Shown: in pieces, positions 35,045 to 44,330 of the stretch | Layout: every line of letters begins with the position of its first letter | Numbering within the stretch: the first letter of the stretch is position 1 | NCBI GenBank assembly: GCA_001800975.1 | Contig: MGWK01000054.1 | Coordinates: 1-61,936, forward strand | DNA: 61,936 bases | DNA from: Flavobacteria bacterium RIFCSPLOWO2_12_FULL_35_11 | GTDB lineage: Bacteria > Bacteroidota > Bacteroidia > Flavobacteriales > Flavobacteriaceae | Direction of reading: 5' to 3' | Program-made: the position numbers and the translations under genes | The notes under the pieces: generated by a model | Told to the model about the DNA's origin: nothing | Database searches by the model: none | The model's input: the letters and a program-made list of their open reading frames with translations, nothing else

Positions 35045-36139
35045 ATGAATATTAAAGATATTGCTGCCTGTATTGAAGAAATTGCCCCTTTAAATTATGC
35101 TGAAGATTTTGACAATGTGGGTTTGTTGGTGGGCGACTTCAACACAGAATTAACCGGCGTTTTGGTGACATTAGACACGCTAGAATCAGTTGTTGATGAA
35201 GCCATTGAAAACAACTGCAACCTAATCGTAAGTTTTCATCCAATTCTGTTTTCAGGATTAAAAAAACTGAACGGCAAAAATTATGTGGAACGCGCAGTGA
35301 TAAAAGCCGTCAAAAACAACATTGCCATTTATGCGATGCACACGGCGTTAGACAACTCTTTTGAAGGCGTAAACGCAAAAATGTGTGAAGTTTTAGGGTT
35401 GAAAAACAAAAAAATATTAATTCCACAAAAAAATACGCTTAAAAAACTCACCACTTACGCGCCAATTGCCGCTGCCGAAAAAGTTAGACAGGCACTTTTC
35501 AACGCTGGTGCCGGAACTGTTGGCAATTATGACCATTGCAGTTTTAACACAGAAGGTTACGGCACTTTTAAGGGAAACGAAAATTCCAATCCGGTTTATG
35601 GTGAAAAAGGAAAATTACATCAGGAAAATGAAACCTTAATTGGGGTCATTTTTGAAAAACATAAGGAAAGAAATATCCTTTCTGCGCTTTTTGAATCACA
35701 TCCTTACGAAGAAGTTGCCTACGAAATTGTTTCTTTAGAGAACACAAATCAGGAAATTGGCTTGGGAATGATTGGTGAATTGGCTGAAGAAAAAAGCGAA
35801 ACCGACTTCCTTAATTTCTTAAAAAACACCATGAATTCAAAAGGCATTCGCCATTCGGAATTGTTGGGAAAACCCATTAAAAAAGTCGCTGTTTTAGGGG
35901 GCTCCGGAAGCTTTGCCATTGAGAAAGCCATTGAAGCGGGCGCCGACATTTATGTGACCTCAGATATCAAATATCACGAGTTTTACAAAGCTGAAAATAA
36001 ACTGGTTATTGCAGATATTGGGCACTACGAAAGTGAACAATTCACAAAAAATCTTTTAGTTGATATACTTACAAAAAAATTTCCTAATTTTGCAATCATT
36101 TTATCACAAAAAAATACAAATCCAATTTATTACTTATAA
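35045..36139 (+). CDS. Nif3-like dinuclear metal-centre protein with inserted PII/CutA-like domain
   Basis: 364 residues. The split Nif3 (YqfO/DUF34) domain is visible at both ends: PLNYAEDFDNVGLLVGD, NLIVSFHPILFSGLKK and YAMHTALDNSFEGVN at the N terminus, then VAVLGGSGSFAIEKAIEAGADIYV and DIGHYESEQF at the C terminus. The metal-binding His and Asp/Glu residues lie in these blocks. Residues about 140-235 form the extra ferredoxin-like domain (KVRQALFNAGAGTVGNYDHC, SHPYEEVAYEI) found in long forms. Biochemical role is unsettled for the family; links to GTP cyclohydrolase and metal handling have been proposed. Confidence 0.9.
   Translation: MNIKDIAACIEEIAPLNYAEDFDNVGLLVGDFNTELTGVLVTLDTLESVVDEAIENNCNLIVSFHPILFSGLKKLNGKNYVERAVIKAVKNNIAIYAMHTALDNSFEGVNAKMCEVLGLKNKKILIPQKNTLKKLTTYAPIAAAEKVRQALFNAGAGTVGNYDHCSFNTEGYGTFKGNENSNPVYGEKGKLHQENETLIGVIFEKHKERNILSALFESHPYEEVAYEIVSLENTNQEIGLGMIGELAEEKSETDFLNFLKNTMNSKGIRHSELLGKPIKKVAVLGGSGSFAIEKAIEAGADIYVTSDIKYHEFYKAENKLVIADIGHYESEQFTKNLLVDILTKKFPNFAIILSQKNTNPIYYL
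36060..36092 (+). promoter_or_regulatory. Promoter of the coiled-coil protein gene, inside the Nif3-like gene
   Basis: TTG at 36060-36062, 22 bases, then TAATTTTG at 36085-36092, exact -7; start codon at 36141. Confidence 0.5.
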
Positions 36140-36140
36140 T

Positions 36141-36914
36141 ATGGCTAAAAGCAAAGAAGTTACTGTTGAAGAAAAGTTAAGAGCTCTTTATGATTTACAA
36201 TTAATTGATTCAAGAATTGATGAAATTAAAAGCGTAAGAGGTGAATTACCTTTAGAAGTTGAAGATTTACAAGATGAAGTTATTGGTTTAAACAAAAGAC
36301 TTGTTAATTTAGACGAAGAAGTAGCTGCCCTTAAAAAAGAAATTACCGATAAAAAGTTGGTGATTGATGAAGCAAACGCTTTGGTTAAAAAATATACAGA
36401 ACAACAAAAGAAAGTTCGCAACAACAGAGAATTCAATTCAATCAGCAAAGAAACTGAATTTCAAGAACTTGAAATTGAGTTGGCTGAAAAAAGAATTAAA
36501 GAGCACAGAGCCAAGATTGAGCAAAAAAACGAAGTGGTTGAAGGCACAAAAGTAAACCTTGCCAGAAAAGAAGAATTGCTTAAACATAAGGCTGCTGAGT
36601 TGAACGATATTATGAGTGATACCGAAAAAGAAGAAAATATTTTGCTTGAAAAATCGAAAGAATATGCTGAATTGATTGACGACAATTTATTGTCAGCCTA
36701 CAATAGAATCAGATCAAACGTAAAAAATGGCTTGGCAGTTGTTTCTATTGAAAGAGGCGCTTCTGGCGGATCATTTTTTACCATTCCACCACAAAGACAA
36801 GTTGAAATTTCGAGTCGCAAAAAAATCATTACCGATGAGTACAGCGGCAGAATTTTAGTTGACGGCGCTTTGGCGGAAGAAGAAAGAGAAAAAATCGAAA
36901 AACTTTTAAAGTAA
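36141..36914 (+). CDS. Coiled-coil protein related to C4 zinc-ribbon (DUF164) family, zinc ligands lost
   Basis: 257 residues from ATG 36141. A long, highly charged coiled coil covers residues ~10-190 with the family phrase QLIDSRIDEIKSVRGELP at its start and YNRIRSNVKNGLAVVSIERG after it. The C-terminal domain normally holds CxxC...CxxC; here it reads GASGGSFFTIPPQRQVEI and ITDEYSGRILVDGAL, aligned positions being Ser, Gly and Asp/Ser, with no Cys in the whole protein. It probably keeps the fold but not zinc. Two bases follow the Nif3-like stop, an arrangement I associate with this phylum. Confidence 0.87.
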   Translation: MAKSKEVTVEEKLRALYDLQLIDSRIDEIKSVRGELPLEVEDLQDEVIGLNKRLVNLDEEVAALKKEITDKKLVIDEANALVKKYTEQQKKVRNNREFNSISKETEFQELEIELAEKRIKEHRAKIEQKNEVVEGTKVNLARKEELLKHKAAELNDIMSDTEKEENILLEKSKEYAELIDDNLLSAYNRIRSNVKNGLAVVSIERGASGGSFFTIPPQRQVEISSRKKIITDEYSGRILVDGALAEEEREKIEKLLK

Positions 36915-36924
36915 ATATCCTAAA

Positions 36925-36950
36925 AAGGCTTCCAAATCGGAGGCCTTTAT
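36925..36950. terminator. Terminator between the coiled-coil gene and the methyltransferase
   Basis: AAAGGCTTCC-AAAT-CGGAGGCCTTT hairpin with one mismatch and a T-rich tail, placed between convergent genes. Confidence 0.7.
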
Positions 36951-37756
36951 TTTTTAGTTGCTTTGATGGAATAGAGCAACGGAAATAATTTTTCACCACC
37001 TTTTTGCACAAACATTCCATCTTCAGTTTCCACCATTTCCGGCAACACATTATAAGGCGATTTTTCAAATTCGTGCAAAAATTCTATATGAAGTCCTGCA
37101 GCGGTTAATGCCGAAACAACTTCCCCCAAACCGTGATTCCATCCGTATTCCTTGCTGATAATATCCGCATCTTTGTTGGTGTAAGTTCCTTTGTATTCCT
37201 CATAAATCACTTCGCTATTTTGATATGGATAGATCAGTTTTTCCGGCGTTTGCAAATAATCGAACATCCAAACAATTGGGTGAAATTCAATCAAATAAAA
37301 AACACCACCTTTTTTTAATTTTTCGGCAATAATTTCTCCCCAAATTTTTAAATCGGGCAGCCAGCCAATAACGCCATAAGAAGCAAAAACTAAATCAAAC
37401 TTTCCCTTTACATTTTTGGGAACCTCATACAAATTGCTTTCAATAAAATTGGCGTCCAAACCCAATGCTGAATTCAACATTTTTGCATTTTTTATTCCTT
37501 CATTAGAAATATCAATGCCGGTACATTTGGCTCCCATCCTGCTCCAGCTTAAAGTATCCTGGCCAAAATGACATTGCAAATGCAGCAATGATTTGCCTTT
37601 AACGTCACCCAATTCTTCCAACTCAAATTTGTTTAGGGATGTTTTTCCTTTTTTGAAACCTTCAACATCGTAAAACTTTGATTTGATGTGAATACCCACT
37701 TTTTTATTCCAGGTATCTTTATTAACCTCAAAATATTTCTGATTTTTATTTTCCAT
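36947..37756 (-). CDS. Class I SAM-dependent methyltransferase
   Basis: 269 residues. The N terminus has WNKKVGIHIKSKFYDVEGF, followed by the SAM motif region KSLLHLQCHFGQDTLSWSRM and CTGIDISNEGIKNAK (motif II acidic residue), FDLVFASYGVIGWLPD, and a C-terminal segment GLGEVVSALTAAGLHIEFLHE. This is a widespread class I methyltransferase type with unassigned acceptor. It is 11 bases downstream of the UbiA-like gene on the minus strand, so both may be co-transcribed. Confidence 0.85.
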   Translation of the reverse strand: MENKNQKYFEVNKDTWNKKVGIHIKSKFYDVEGFKKGKTSLNKFELEELGDVKGKSLLHLQCHFGQDTLSWSRMGAKCTGIDISNEGIKNAKMLNSALGLDANFIESNLYEVPKNVKGKFDLVFASYGVIGWLPDLKIWGEIIAEKLKKGGVFYLIEFHPIVWMFDYLQTPEKLIYPYQNSEVIYEEYKGTYTNKDADIISKEYGWNHGLGEVVSALTAAGLHIEFLHEFEKSPYNVLPEMVETEDGMFVQKGGEKLFPLLYSIKATKK

Positions 37757-37767
37757 TTAGTTAAATT

Positions 37768-38619
37768 TTAAAACAAATAATTATTAATAAACACAAGCAA
37801 TCCCAACCAAATTATGGGTACCGATTCTACCCAAAAACTGGTATAATACCTCGACCTTTTTGGGGACGAAAACCATAAGAAAAGTCCGGCAAGAATTGAA
37901 ATTATCAACACAATCAAAAAACCCACATACGTAAAATTTTCTTTGAAAATTTCCAACAAAACAAAACCAAACAACAACAAAATTCCCAAAACTTTAGAAG
38001 AAGTTATTCCCATAATTTGGGGCAAGGTTTTTAATGATTTTGAATCTGCATTTATATCCCGAATGTCAAAAGGAATCGTAATTGCCAACAGAAATAAAAT
38101 CCGCTGAAAAAACTCCAGATAAACTGCTGACGTAAATTGGTAGCTCACTTCATCTAAAGGAAAAAATACCGAAATACCCGCCCAAGCTATGACAATACTG
38201 AAAATTTTCACCATTGGGAAATTCCGGAATGAAACTTCCAATTTCCCTATTTTAAACAATGGAATTGCATAAAAAAACGTCATAAAAGCAAAAGGAAACA
38301 ATATCAAAAGTGATGCTGGGTTAAAATCGGCAAAAAATAAAATAGTTATCAACCCTAAAATTGACAAAATCAGCAACAGTAATATTTCTTTTAAATTCAT
38401 AAAAAACCAGTCCTTAAACCAATTTAATCTGTTGTTTTTTATTTCGTAAAACCGAATAAAATTATAGGAAATCAGAATAGAAAAAGCCACAAATAAAGGC
38501 GTTAAACGGTCTGCCATTCCAAAGTTAATCAGCGTGATTTTCGTCAATGAAAATCCGGCCAAGGCAACATGAATATTGCTGAAAATATAAAAATCAAGAA
38601 TTTTTTTAAACAAACGCAT
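37768..38619 (-). CDS. UbiA-like membrane prenyltransferase homologue
   Basis: 283 residues with about eight hydrophobic segments. The second Asp-rich motif of UbiA enzymes is recognisable, DIRDINADSKSLKTLPQIMG (D-x2-D-x3-D). The first motif, expected as NDxxD, is degenerate (SYNFIRFYEIKNNR). The substrate is unknown, and loss of the first motif makes classical prenyl transfer doubtful. A -7 box TACTTTTG lies just upstream on the minus strand (38631-38624). The start ATG at 38619 is about five bases after that box, suggesting a very short leader. Confidence 0.68.
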   Translation of the reverse strand: MRLFKKILDFYIFSNIHVALAGFSLTKITLINFGMADRLTPLFVAFSILISYNFIRFYEIKNNRLNWFKDWFFMNLKEILLLLILSILGLITILFFADFNPASLLILFPFAFMTFFYAIPLFKIGKLEVSFRNFPMVKIFSIVIAWAGISVFFPLDEVSYQFTSAVYLEFFQRILFLLAITIPFDIRDINADSKSLKTLPQIMGITSSKVLGILLLFGFVLLEIFKENFTYVGFLIVLIISILAGLFLWFSSPKRSRYYTSFWVESVPIIWLGLLVFINNYLF

Positions 38620-38717
38620 TTAACAAAAGTACATAATTGCCATTAGAGTGATTTTCATGGTTAACAAAATATTATAATTAAGTAATCGGGATGGCATGTG
38701 AATTCTATAATTTTCAT

Positions 38718-38725
38718 TAAATTTG
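38718..38725 (+). promoter_or_regulatory. -7 element of gcvP
   Basis: TAAATTTG, exact match, 33 bases before the ATG. No glycine-riboswitch-like structure is apparent in the 139-base divergent region. Confidence 0.5.
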
Positions 38726-38758
38726 GGAACATTAAAATAAAAAAATACCAAAACATAA

Positions 38759-41605
38759 ATGAGAACAGATTCCTTTGTTTTAAGACATATTGGACCTCGA
38801 GAAGATGAGGTGAAAGAAATGGTTGCCACCATTGGTGTTCAATCGTTAGATGAATTAATCGACAAAACAATTCCGACTGATATTCGATTGGCCCATGAGT
38901 TGAATTTACCAAAAGCAATGAGTGAGTTTGAGTATTTAACACACATTCAAAAACTTGCCAATAAAAACAAGCTGTATAAAAACTATATTGGTTTGGGGTA
39001 TTACCCAACAATTCTTCCGGGCGTTATTCAAAGAAATATTTTAGAGAACCCGGGCTGGTATACTTCTTACACACCTTATCAGGCTGAAATTTCACAAGGC
39101 CGAATGGAAGCTTTAATCACTTATCAAACAATGATCTGCGATTTAACAGGTTTAAAAATAGCGAATGCTTCTTTATTGGATGAAGGAACTGCGGCAGCTG
39201 AAGCCATGTTAATGCTTTTTCATTCAAGATCCCGCAATCAGGTAATTGCAAATGCCTTAAAATTCTTTGTTTCAAATGAGGTTTTGCCGCAAACTATGGA
39301 TGTTTTAAAAACACGCGCAATTCCTTTGGATATAGAACTTATAGTTGGTGATCACGAAAAATTTGAATTTACAAATGAAATATTTGGGGCGCTTATTCAA
39401 TATCCAGGAAAAAGCGGCCAAATTTATGATTATACAGCGTTTGTTGAAAAAGCGAAAGCTGTTGAGGCTAAAATTGCGGTAGCGGCAGATTTATTGAGTT
39501 TGTCATTATTAACGCCTCCAGGCGAATGGGGTGCTGACGTGGTTGTTGGAACAACACAACGATTTGGAATTCCGATGGGTTATGGCGGTCCGCACGCTGG
39601 TTATTTTGCAACCAAAGAAGAATATAAACGCAATTTACCGGGACGAATAATTGGTGTGTCTGTAGACAAAAATGGAAACCGTGCCTTGCGTATGGCTTTA
39701 CAAACCAGAGAACAGCACATAAAACGTGAAAAAGCAACTTCAAATATTTGCACTGCCCAGGTTTTATTGGCTGTAATGGCAGGTATGTATGGCGTTTACC
39801 ACGGACCAAAAGGTATAAAATATATTGCAACCAACATTCAAAATCTGGCTTCTACCTTGCATAAAGGTTTAAAAGACCTCGGCTTAAAACAATTAAACAG
39901 CACCTATTTTGATACTTTGCTTGTTGAAGTTTCAAATGCGGCCAAAGTGAAAGAAATTTCAGAAAAAAATGAAGTAAACTTTTATTATCCGTCAAAAAAT
40001 CTAGTTGGAATTTCAGTGAATGAAACTACCAATTTAGCGGATGTTAATGAAATACTCGCTATTTTAGCGGAAGCAGAAAGCAAAAAACCAGTCCTTTTAA
40101 ATGCAATTTCTGAAAATACGATTCCTACAAAATTTGCAAGAACATCTCCATTTATGGAAAATGAAGTTTTTGAAAAATACCATTCGGAAACCGAAATGAT
40201 GCGTTTCATCAAAAGATTGGAAAGAAAGGATATTTCATTAACACATTCCATGATTTCGTTAGGCTCTTGCACGATGAAATTAAATGCCGCTTCTGAAATG
40301 TTTCCGATAAGTTCTCCAAGTTGGGGGAATATGCATCCATTTGTGCCAATAGAACAAGCGCAAGGTTATCAGGAAGTCATCAAAGGATTGGAAGAAGCAC
40401 TTAATGAAATAACAGGTTTTTATGCCACTTCACTGCAACCAAATTCAGGTGCTCAAGGTGAGTATGCAGGATTAATGGTGATTAAAGCATTCCACGAATC
40501 AAAAGGAAATGGCCACAGAAATATTTGTTTAATTCCTTCATCGGCACATGGAACCAATCCTGCATCAGCAGTAATGGCGGGCTTTAAGGTGATAGTTACC
40601 AAAACAAATGAGCAAGGAAATATAGATGTAGATGATATTAGAGAAAAAGCATTGTTGTACAAAGACAGTTTGGCTGCATTGATGGTGACTTATCCTTCCA
40701 CTCACGGTGTTTTTGAAAGTTCAATTAAAGAAATTACGAAGATTATCCACGATAATGGCGGACAAGTTTATATGGATGGTGCCAATATGAACGCACAAGT
40801 TGGATTAACAAATCCGGCTACCATTGGTGCCGATGTTTGCCATTTAAATTTACACAAAACATTCGCAATACCTCACGGAGGCGGAGGCCCTGGTGTTGGA
40901 CCAATTTGTGTCGCCAAACATTTGGCGCCATTTTTACCTTCAAACCCAGTAATCAAAACTGGTGGTGAACAAGGAATTACAGGCGTTTCTTCTGCTCCTT
41001 GGGGCTCGGCTTTGGTTTTGTTGATTTCTTACAGCTACATTAAAATGTTGGGTTCAAATGGTTTAAAACAAGCTACGATGTACGCTATTTTAAATGCGAA
41101 CTATATGAAATCCAGATTAGAGAAACATTTTAAAATTTTATATACCGGAGAAAATGGATTTTCAGCACACGAAATGATTATCGACTTTAGAGAGTTTAAA
41201 AACACTGGAGCCGATGTTACAGATGTTTCAAAACGCTTGATGGATTATGGTTATCACGCACCAACACTTTCTTTTCCGGTTCATGATACTTTAATGATTG
41301 AACCTACGGAAAGTGAAGGCAAACAAGAATTAGATCGTTTTTGTGACACGCTTATCAGCATAAAAAGTGAAATTATGGACAATGGAGGTATTTTAATTCC
41401 TATGTTAAAAAATGCACCGCATACTGAAAGTGTGATCACCGCAAATGAATGGAATAATTCTTACACGCGTGAGCAGGCTGCTTTTCCGCTTCCTTACATA
41501 AGAGAAAATAAATTTTGGCCATCTGTGGCCAGGGTGAATGATGCTTTAGGCGACAGAAACTTAGTTTGTTCTTGCAATCCCATTGAGGATTATATGGAAG
41601 AATAA
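38759..41605 (+). CDS. gcvP: Glycine dehydrogenase (decarboxylating), P-protein
   Basis: 948 residues, full-length homodimeric P-protein of the glycine cleavage system, which decarboxylates glycine with PLP and passes the aminomethyl group to the H-protein lipoyl arm. Signatures: FVLRHIGPREDEVKEM at the N terminus, YTPYQAEISQGRMEALITYQ (split: YTPYQAEISQGR, MEALITYQTM), and the PLP-Lys motif NLHKTFAIPHGGGGPG in the C-terminal half, followed by GPICVAKHLAPFLP. Single gene with its own promoter and a strong terminator; gcvT and gcvH are not nearby. Confidence 0.97.
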   Translation: MRTDSFVLRHIGPREDEVKEMVATIGVQSLDELIDKTIPTDIRLAHELNLPKAMSEFEYLTHIQKLANKNKLYKNYIGLGYYPTILPGVIQRNILENPGWYTSYTPYQAEISQGRMEALITYQTMICDLTGLKIANASLLDEGTAAAEAMLMLFHSRSRNQVIANALKFFVSNEVLPQTMDVLKTRAIPLDIELIVGDHEKFEFTNEIFGALIQYPGKSGQIYDYTAFVEKAKAVEAKIAVAADLLSLSLLTPPGEWGADVVVGTTQRFGIPMGYGGPHAGYFATKEEYKRNLPGRIIGVSVDKNGNRALRMALQTREQHIKREKATSNICTAQVLLAVMAGMYGVYHGPKGIKYIATNIQNLASTLHKGLKDLGLKQLNSTYFDTLLVEVSNAAKVKEISEKNEVNFYYPSKNLVGISVNETTNLADVNEILAILAEAESKKPVLLNAISENTIPTKFARTSPFMENEVFEKYHSETEMMRFIKRLERKDISLTHSMISLGSCTMKLNAASEMFPISSPSWGNMHPFVPIEQAQGYQEVIKGLEEALNEITGFYATSLQPNSGAQGEYAGLMVIKAFHESKGNGHRNICLIPSSAHGTNPASAVMAGFKVIVTKTNEQGNIDVDDIREKALLYKDSLAALMVTYPSTHGVFESSIKEITKIIHDNGGQVYMDGANMNAQVGLTNPATIGADVCHLNLHKTFAIPHGGGGPGVGPICVAKHLAPFLPSNPVIKTGGEQGITGVSSAPWGSALVLLISYSYIKMLGSNGLKQATMYAILNANYMKSRLEKHFKILYTGENGFSAHEMIIDFREFKNTGADVTDVSKRLMDYGYHAPTLSFPVHDTLMIEPTESEGKQELDRFCDTLISIKSEIMDNGGILIPMLKNAPHTESVITANEWNNSYTREQAAFPLPYIRENKFWPSVARVNDALGDRNLVCSCNPIEDYMEE

Positions 41606-41630
41606 TAAAGATACACATCATCTAAAATTA

Positions 41631-41660
41631 AAAAAGTCTCGAGAAATCTCGAGACTTTTT
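41631..41660 (+). terminator. Terminator of gcvP
   Basis: Perfect 14-base inverted repeat AAAAAGTCTCGAGA / TCTCGAGACTTTTT, 25 bases after the stop codon. Confidence 0.9.
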
Positions 41661-41681
41661 ATTTCTAATTGAGTACCTAAG

Positions 41682-41816
41682 AGTAATAATATTTGTAGTC
41701 CCCACAACTGTAGTATATTATTGTTACTTTTTAACCTACTTGCCAATCAGAAAATCAATAGTTATCATAAATTAAAGAAATTGTCGTCCCCACAACTGTA
41801 GTATAATCTTTAATTT
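41682..41816. repeat. Pair of structured repeats with conserved core upstream of pdhA
   Basis: The 20-base core GTCCCCACAACTGTAGTATA occurs at 41698-41717 and 41786-41805, exactly 88 bases apart, each preceded by TTGTn. The flanks differ in sequence but each copy can pair with itself: AAATTAAAGA (41769-41778) with TCTTTAATTT (41807-41816) in copy 2, and AGTAATAATAT (41682-41692) with ATATTATTGTTACT (41715-41728) in copy 1. TTGT and ACAA can form an inner stem around the C-rich loop. The rest of the 41661-42040 gap holds only the pdhA promoter. Confidence 0.6.
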
Positions 41817-42002
41817 TATATTTATATAACTGAACTATTTTAAAAATATTGCCTTATTGATGTGTTTTAAATTAATTACAGGCAAAAGGTGTCATATTTA
41901 TAAAAATAAACTCTAAGGCAAAATTTTTCTGTTTTATATCTTATTACGAAAACATTATAGTAAAAAATAAAGCTGTTTACTTATTAACTAATTTGAAAAT
42001 AG

Positions 42003-42010
42003 TATTTTTG
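42003..42010 (+). promoter_or_regulatory. -7 element of pdhA-pdhC
   Basis: TATTTTTG, exact TAnnTTTG match, 30 bases before the ATG. Confidence 0.55.
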
Positions 42011-42040
42011 CAGTTCGACCTTAACTTATATTATTTATAA

Positions 42041-43033
42041 ATGAAAAAAATAACTAAAGAAACCTATATCAATTGGTATAAAGACATGCTATTTTGGAGA
42101 AAATTCGAAGATAAATTGGCAGCGCTTTATATTCAACAAAAAGTAAGGGGTTTTCTGCATTTATATAATGGACAAGAAGCTGTTTTAGCAGGCGCTTTGC
42201 ACGTGATGCAAAAAAATGATAAAATGATAACCGCTTACAGAAATCACGTTCAACCAATTGGATTGGGCGTTGACCCTAAAAGAATTATGGCAGAATTAAT
42301 GGGAAAAGACACTGGTACTTCTCGTGGCATGGGCGGTTCTATGCACATTTTTTCTCCCGAACATAATTTTTACGGCGGCCACGGAATTGTAGGCGGTCAA
42401 ATACCTTTAGGTGCAGGTTTGGCTTTTGCCGATAAATATTTTGGAAGAGATGGCGTTACCTTAACTTATTTTGGTGACGGAGCGGCCAGACAAGGTTCTT
42501 TGCACGAAACATTTAATATGGCAATAAACTGGAAACTCCCGGTAGTTTTTATTTGTGAAAACAACGGTTACGCGATGGGAACTTCTGTTAGCCGAACTTC
42601 TAATCACGAAGATATCTGGAAACTTGGTTTGGGCTATGAAATGCCTTGCGGACCTGTGGATGGAATGAATCCTGTTAAAGTGGCGGAAGCTATGGATGAA
42701 GCCATTAAACGTGCCAGACGAGGTGACGGACCAACGTTGCTCGATATAAAAACGTACCGTTATAGAGGCCATTCTATGAGCGACGCCCAAAAATACAGAA
42801 CCAAAGAAGAAGTTGACGAGTATCGTAAAATTGATCCAATTTCCCAAGTATTGGCAGTCATAAAAGAGAAAAAATACGCTACGGATAAAGAAATTGCAAG
42901 TTGGGATCAAGATATAAAAGATAAAGTGGAAGAATGTCAAAAATTTGCTGAAGAATCTCCATATCCAGACAAACAATTATTATACGACATTGTTTACGAA
43001 CAAAAAGATTATCCGTTTTTAAAACATAGATAA
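42041..43033 (+). CDS. pdhA: Pyruvate dehydrogenase E1 component, alpha subunit
   Basis: 330 residues. Thiamine diphosphate-dependent E1 alpha. Signatures are GFLHLYNGQEAV, TAYRNHVQPIGLG, SRGMGGSMHIF, HGIVGGQIPLGAGLAFA and the ThDP motif YFGDGAARQGSLHETFN, then VVFICENNGYAMGT and YRYRGHSMSD, the phosphorylation-loop region. Together with E1 beta, E2 and E3 it forms acetyl-CoA from pyruvate. The E2 gene starts directly at the next base; the E1 beta gene is not adjacent, an arrangement known in flavobacteria. Confidence 0.96.
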   Translation: MKKITKETYINWYKDMLFWRKFEDKLAALYIQQKVRGFLHLYNGQEAVLAGALHVMQKNDKMITAYRNHVQPIGLGVDPKRIMAELMGKDTGTSRGMGGSMHIFSPEHNFYGGHGIVGGQIPLGAGLAFADKYFGRDGVTLTYFGDGAARQGSLHETFNMAINWKLPVVFICENNGYAMGTSVSRTSNHEDIWKLGLGYEMPCGPVDGMNPVKVAEAMDEAIKRARRGDGPTLLDIKTYRYRGHSMSDAQKYRTKEEVDEYRKIDPISQVLAVIKEKKYATDKEIASWDQDIKDKVEECQKFAEESPYPDKQLLYDIVYEQKDYPFLKHR

Positions 43034-44302
43034 ATGGCAGAAATTATAACAATGCCACGTTTAAGTGATACAATGACTGAAGGAGTTGTGGCACAGTGGT
43101 TAAAAAAAGTTGGCGACAAAATTTCAGAAGGCGATATTTTAGCTGAAATTGAAACCGACAAAGCAACTATGGAGTTTGAATCTTTTAGTGAAGGTATGCT
43201 TTTATACATCGGTTTAAAAGATGGACAAAGTGCTCCTGTAGATTCATTATTGGCCATTATTGGCGAAGAAGGTGAAGATATTGACACCATCCTAAAAGAA
43301 TTCAAAGCAACTGCACCAGCTGGAAGCAAAGCTCCAGAAGTAACAAAAACGCCTGAAGCACCAAAAGCGCCAGAAAAAGTTACTGAGATTGCACCGGTTA
43401 AAGCTGCTGAAACTGTTCAAGTTCCAGTTTCTGCAAATACATCCGGAAGGGTTATTGCATCGCCGTTGGCTAAAAAAATAGCTGAAGAAAAAGGAATTAA
43501 TCTCAACACTGTTTCCGGAACAGGTGAAGGCGGACGAATTGTAAAATCAGATGTTGAAAATTATGTGCCTACAACAGTTTCTGCTGCTGCATCTGTTTCT
43601 GCACCGATTGTCTCAGGGACAGAAAGTTTTGAAGAAACACCAAATTCGCAAATGCGCAAAACCATTGCCCGCAGATTGGCCGAATCTAAATTTACTGCTC
43701 CTCATTATTATTTAATGCTGGAGATTAATATGGACAACGCCATTGAATCGCGCAAATTGATTAATGAATTGCCAGACACCAAAGTATCTTTTAATGATAT
43801 CGTGGTTAAAGCAAGTGCCATGGCCTTGAAAAAACATCCAAAAGTTAATTCACAATGGTTTGATGACAGAACGCGCATAAACCACCATGTAAATGTTGGG
43901 GTTGCTGTTGCTGTTGAAGACGGATTGGTTGTGCCTGTGATTCGTTTTACAGATCAGAAATCAATGACTCAAATTGGTGCTGAAGTAAAAGATATGGCGG
44001 TAAGGGCCAAATCGAAAAAATTAACACCCGCTGAAATGGACGGAAGCACATTTACCGTTTCAAATCTTGGGATGTTTGGAATTTCAGAATTTACTTCAAT
44101 TATAAATCAGCCAAACTCGGCAATTTTATCAGTGGGTGCAATTATAGAAAAACCTGTGGTTAAAAATGGCCAAATTGTGGTTGGAAATACCATGAAAGTT
44201 ACCTTGGCTTGCGACCACAGAACAGTTGACGGAGCTACCGGCGCTGCCTTTTTGCAAACCTTAAAACAATTTATTGAAAATCCGGTAACAATGCTGGCCT
44301 AA
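43034..44302 (+). CDS. pdhC: Pyruvate dehydrogenase E2, dihydrolipoamide acetyltransferase
   Basis: 422 residues. One N-terminal lipoyl domain (lipoyl Lys in EIETDKATMEFESF), an Ala/Pro/Lys-rich linker, the peripheral subunit-binding domain (RVIASPLAKKIAEEKGINL, then GTGEGGRIVKSDV), a second linker, and the catalytic domain ending with the acetyltransferase motif CDHRTVDGATGAAF. It begins immediately after the pdhA stop. Length fits a single-lipoyl E2. Confidence 0.95.
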   Translation: MAEIITMPRLSDTMTEGVVAQWLKKVGDKISEGDILAEIETDKATMEFESFSEGMLLYIGLKDGQSAPVDSLLAIIGEEGEDIDTILKEFKATAPAGSKAPEVTKTPEAPKAPEKVTEIAPVKAAETVQVPVSANTSGRVIASPLAKKIAEEKGINLNTVSGTGEGGRIVKSDVENYVPTTVSAAASVSAPIVSGTESFEETPNSQMRKTIARRLAESKFTAPHYYLMLEINMDNAIESRKLINELPDTKVSFNDIVVKASAMALKKHPKVNSQWFDDRTRINHHVNVGVAVAVEDGLVVPVIRFTDQKSMTQIGAEVKDMAVRAKSKKLTPAEMDGSTFTVSNLGMFGISEFTSIINQPNSAILSVGAIIEKPVVKNGQIVVGNTMKVTLACDHRTVDGATGAAFLQTLKQFIENPVTMLA

Positions 44303-44330
44303 TATTTAGCATTGTTAATTTATAAAATTT

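Noticed and set aside
38620-38758. Glycine riboswitch before gcvP
   Set aside because: The divergent region is only 139 bases, is very AT-rich, and shows none of the paired aptamer features; a -7 box sits close to the start codon.
41682-41816. CRISPR array
   Set aside because: Two similar ~47-base units about 40 bases apart superficially fit, but only the central ~25 bases are conserved, the arms differ between copies, there are only two units, and no cas gene is present in the window.
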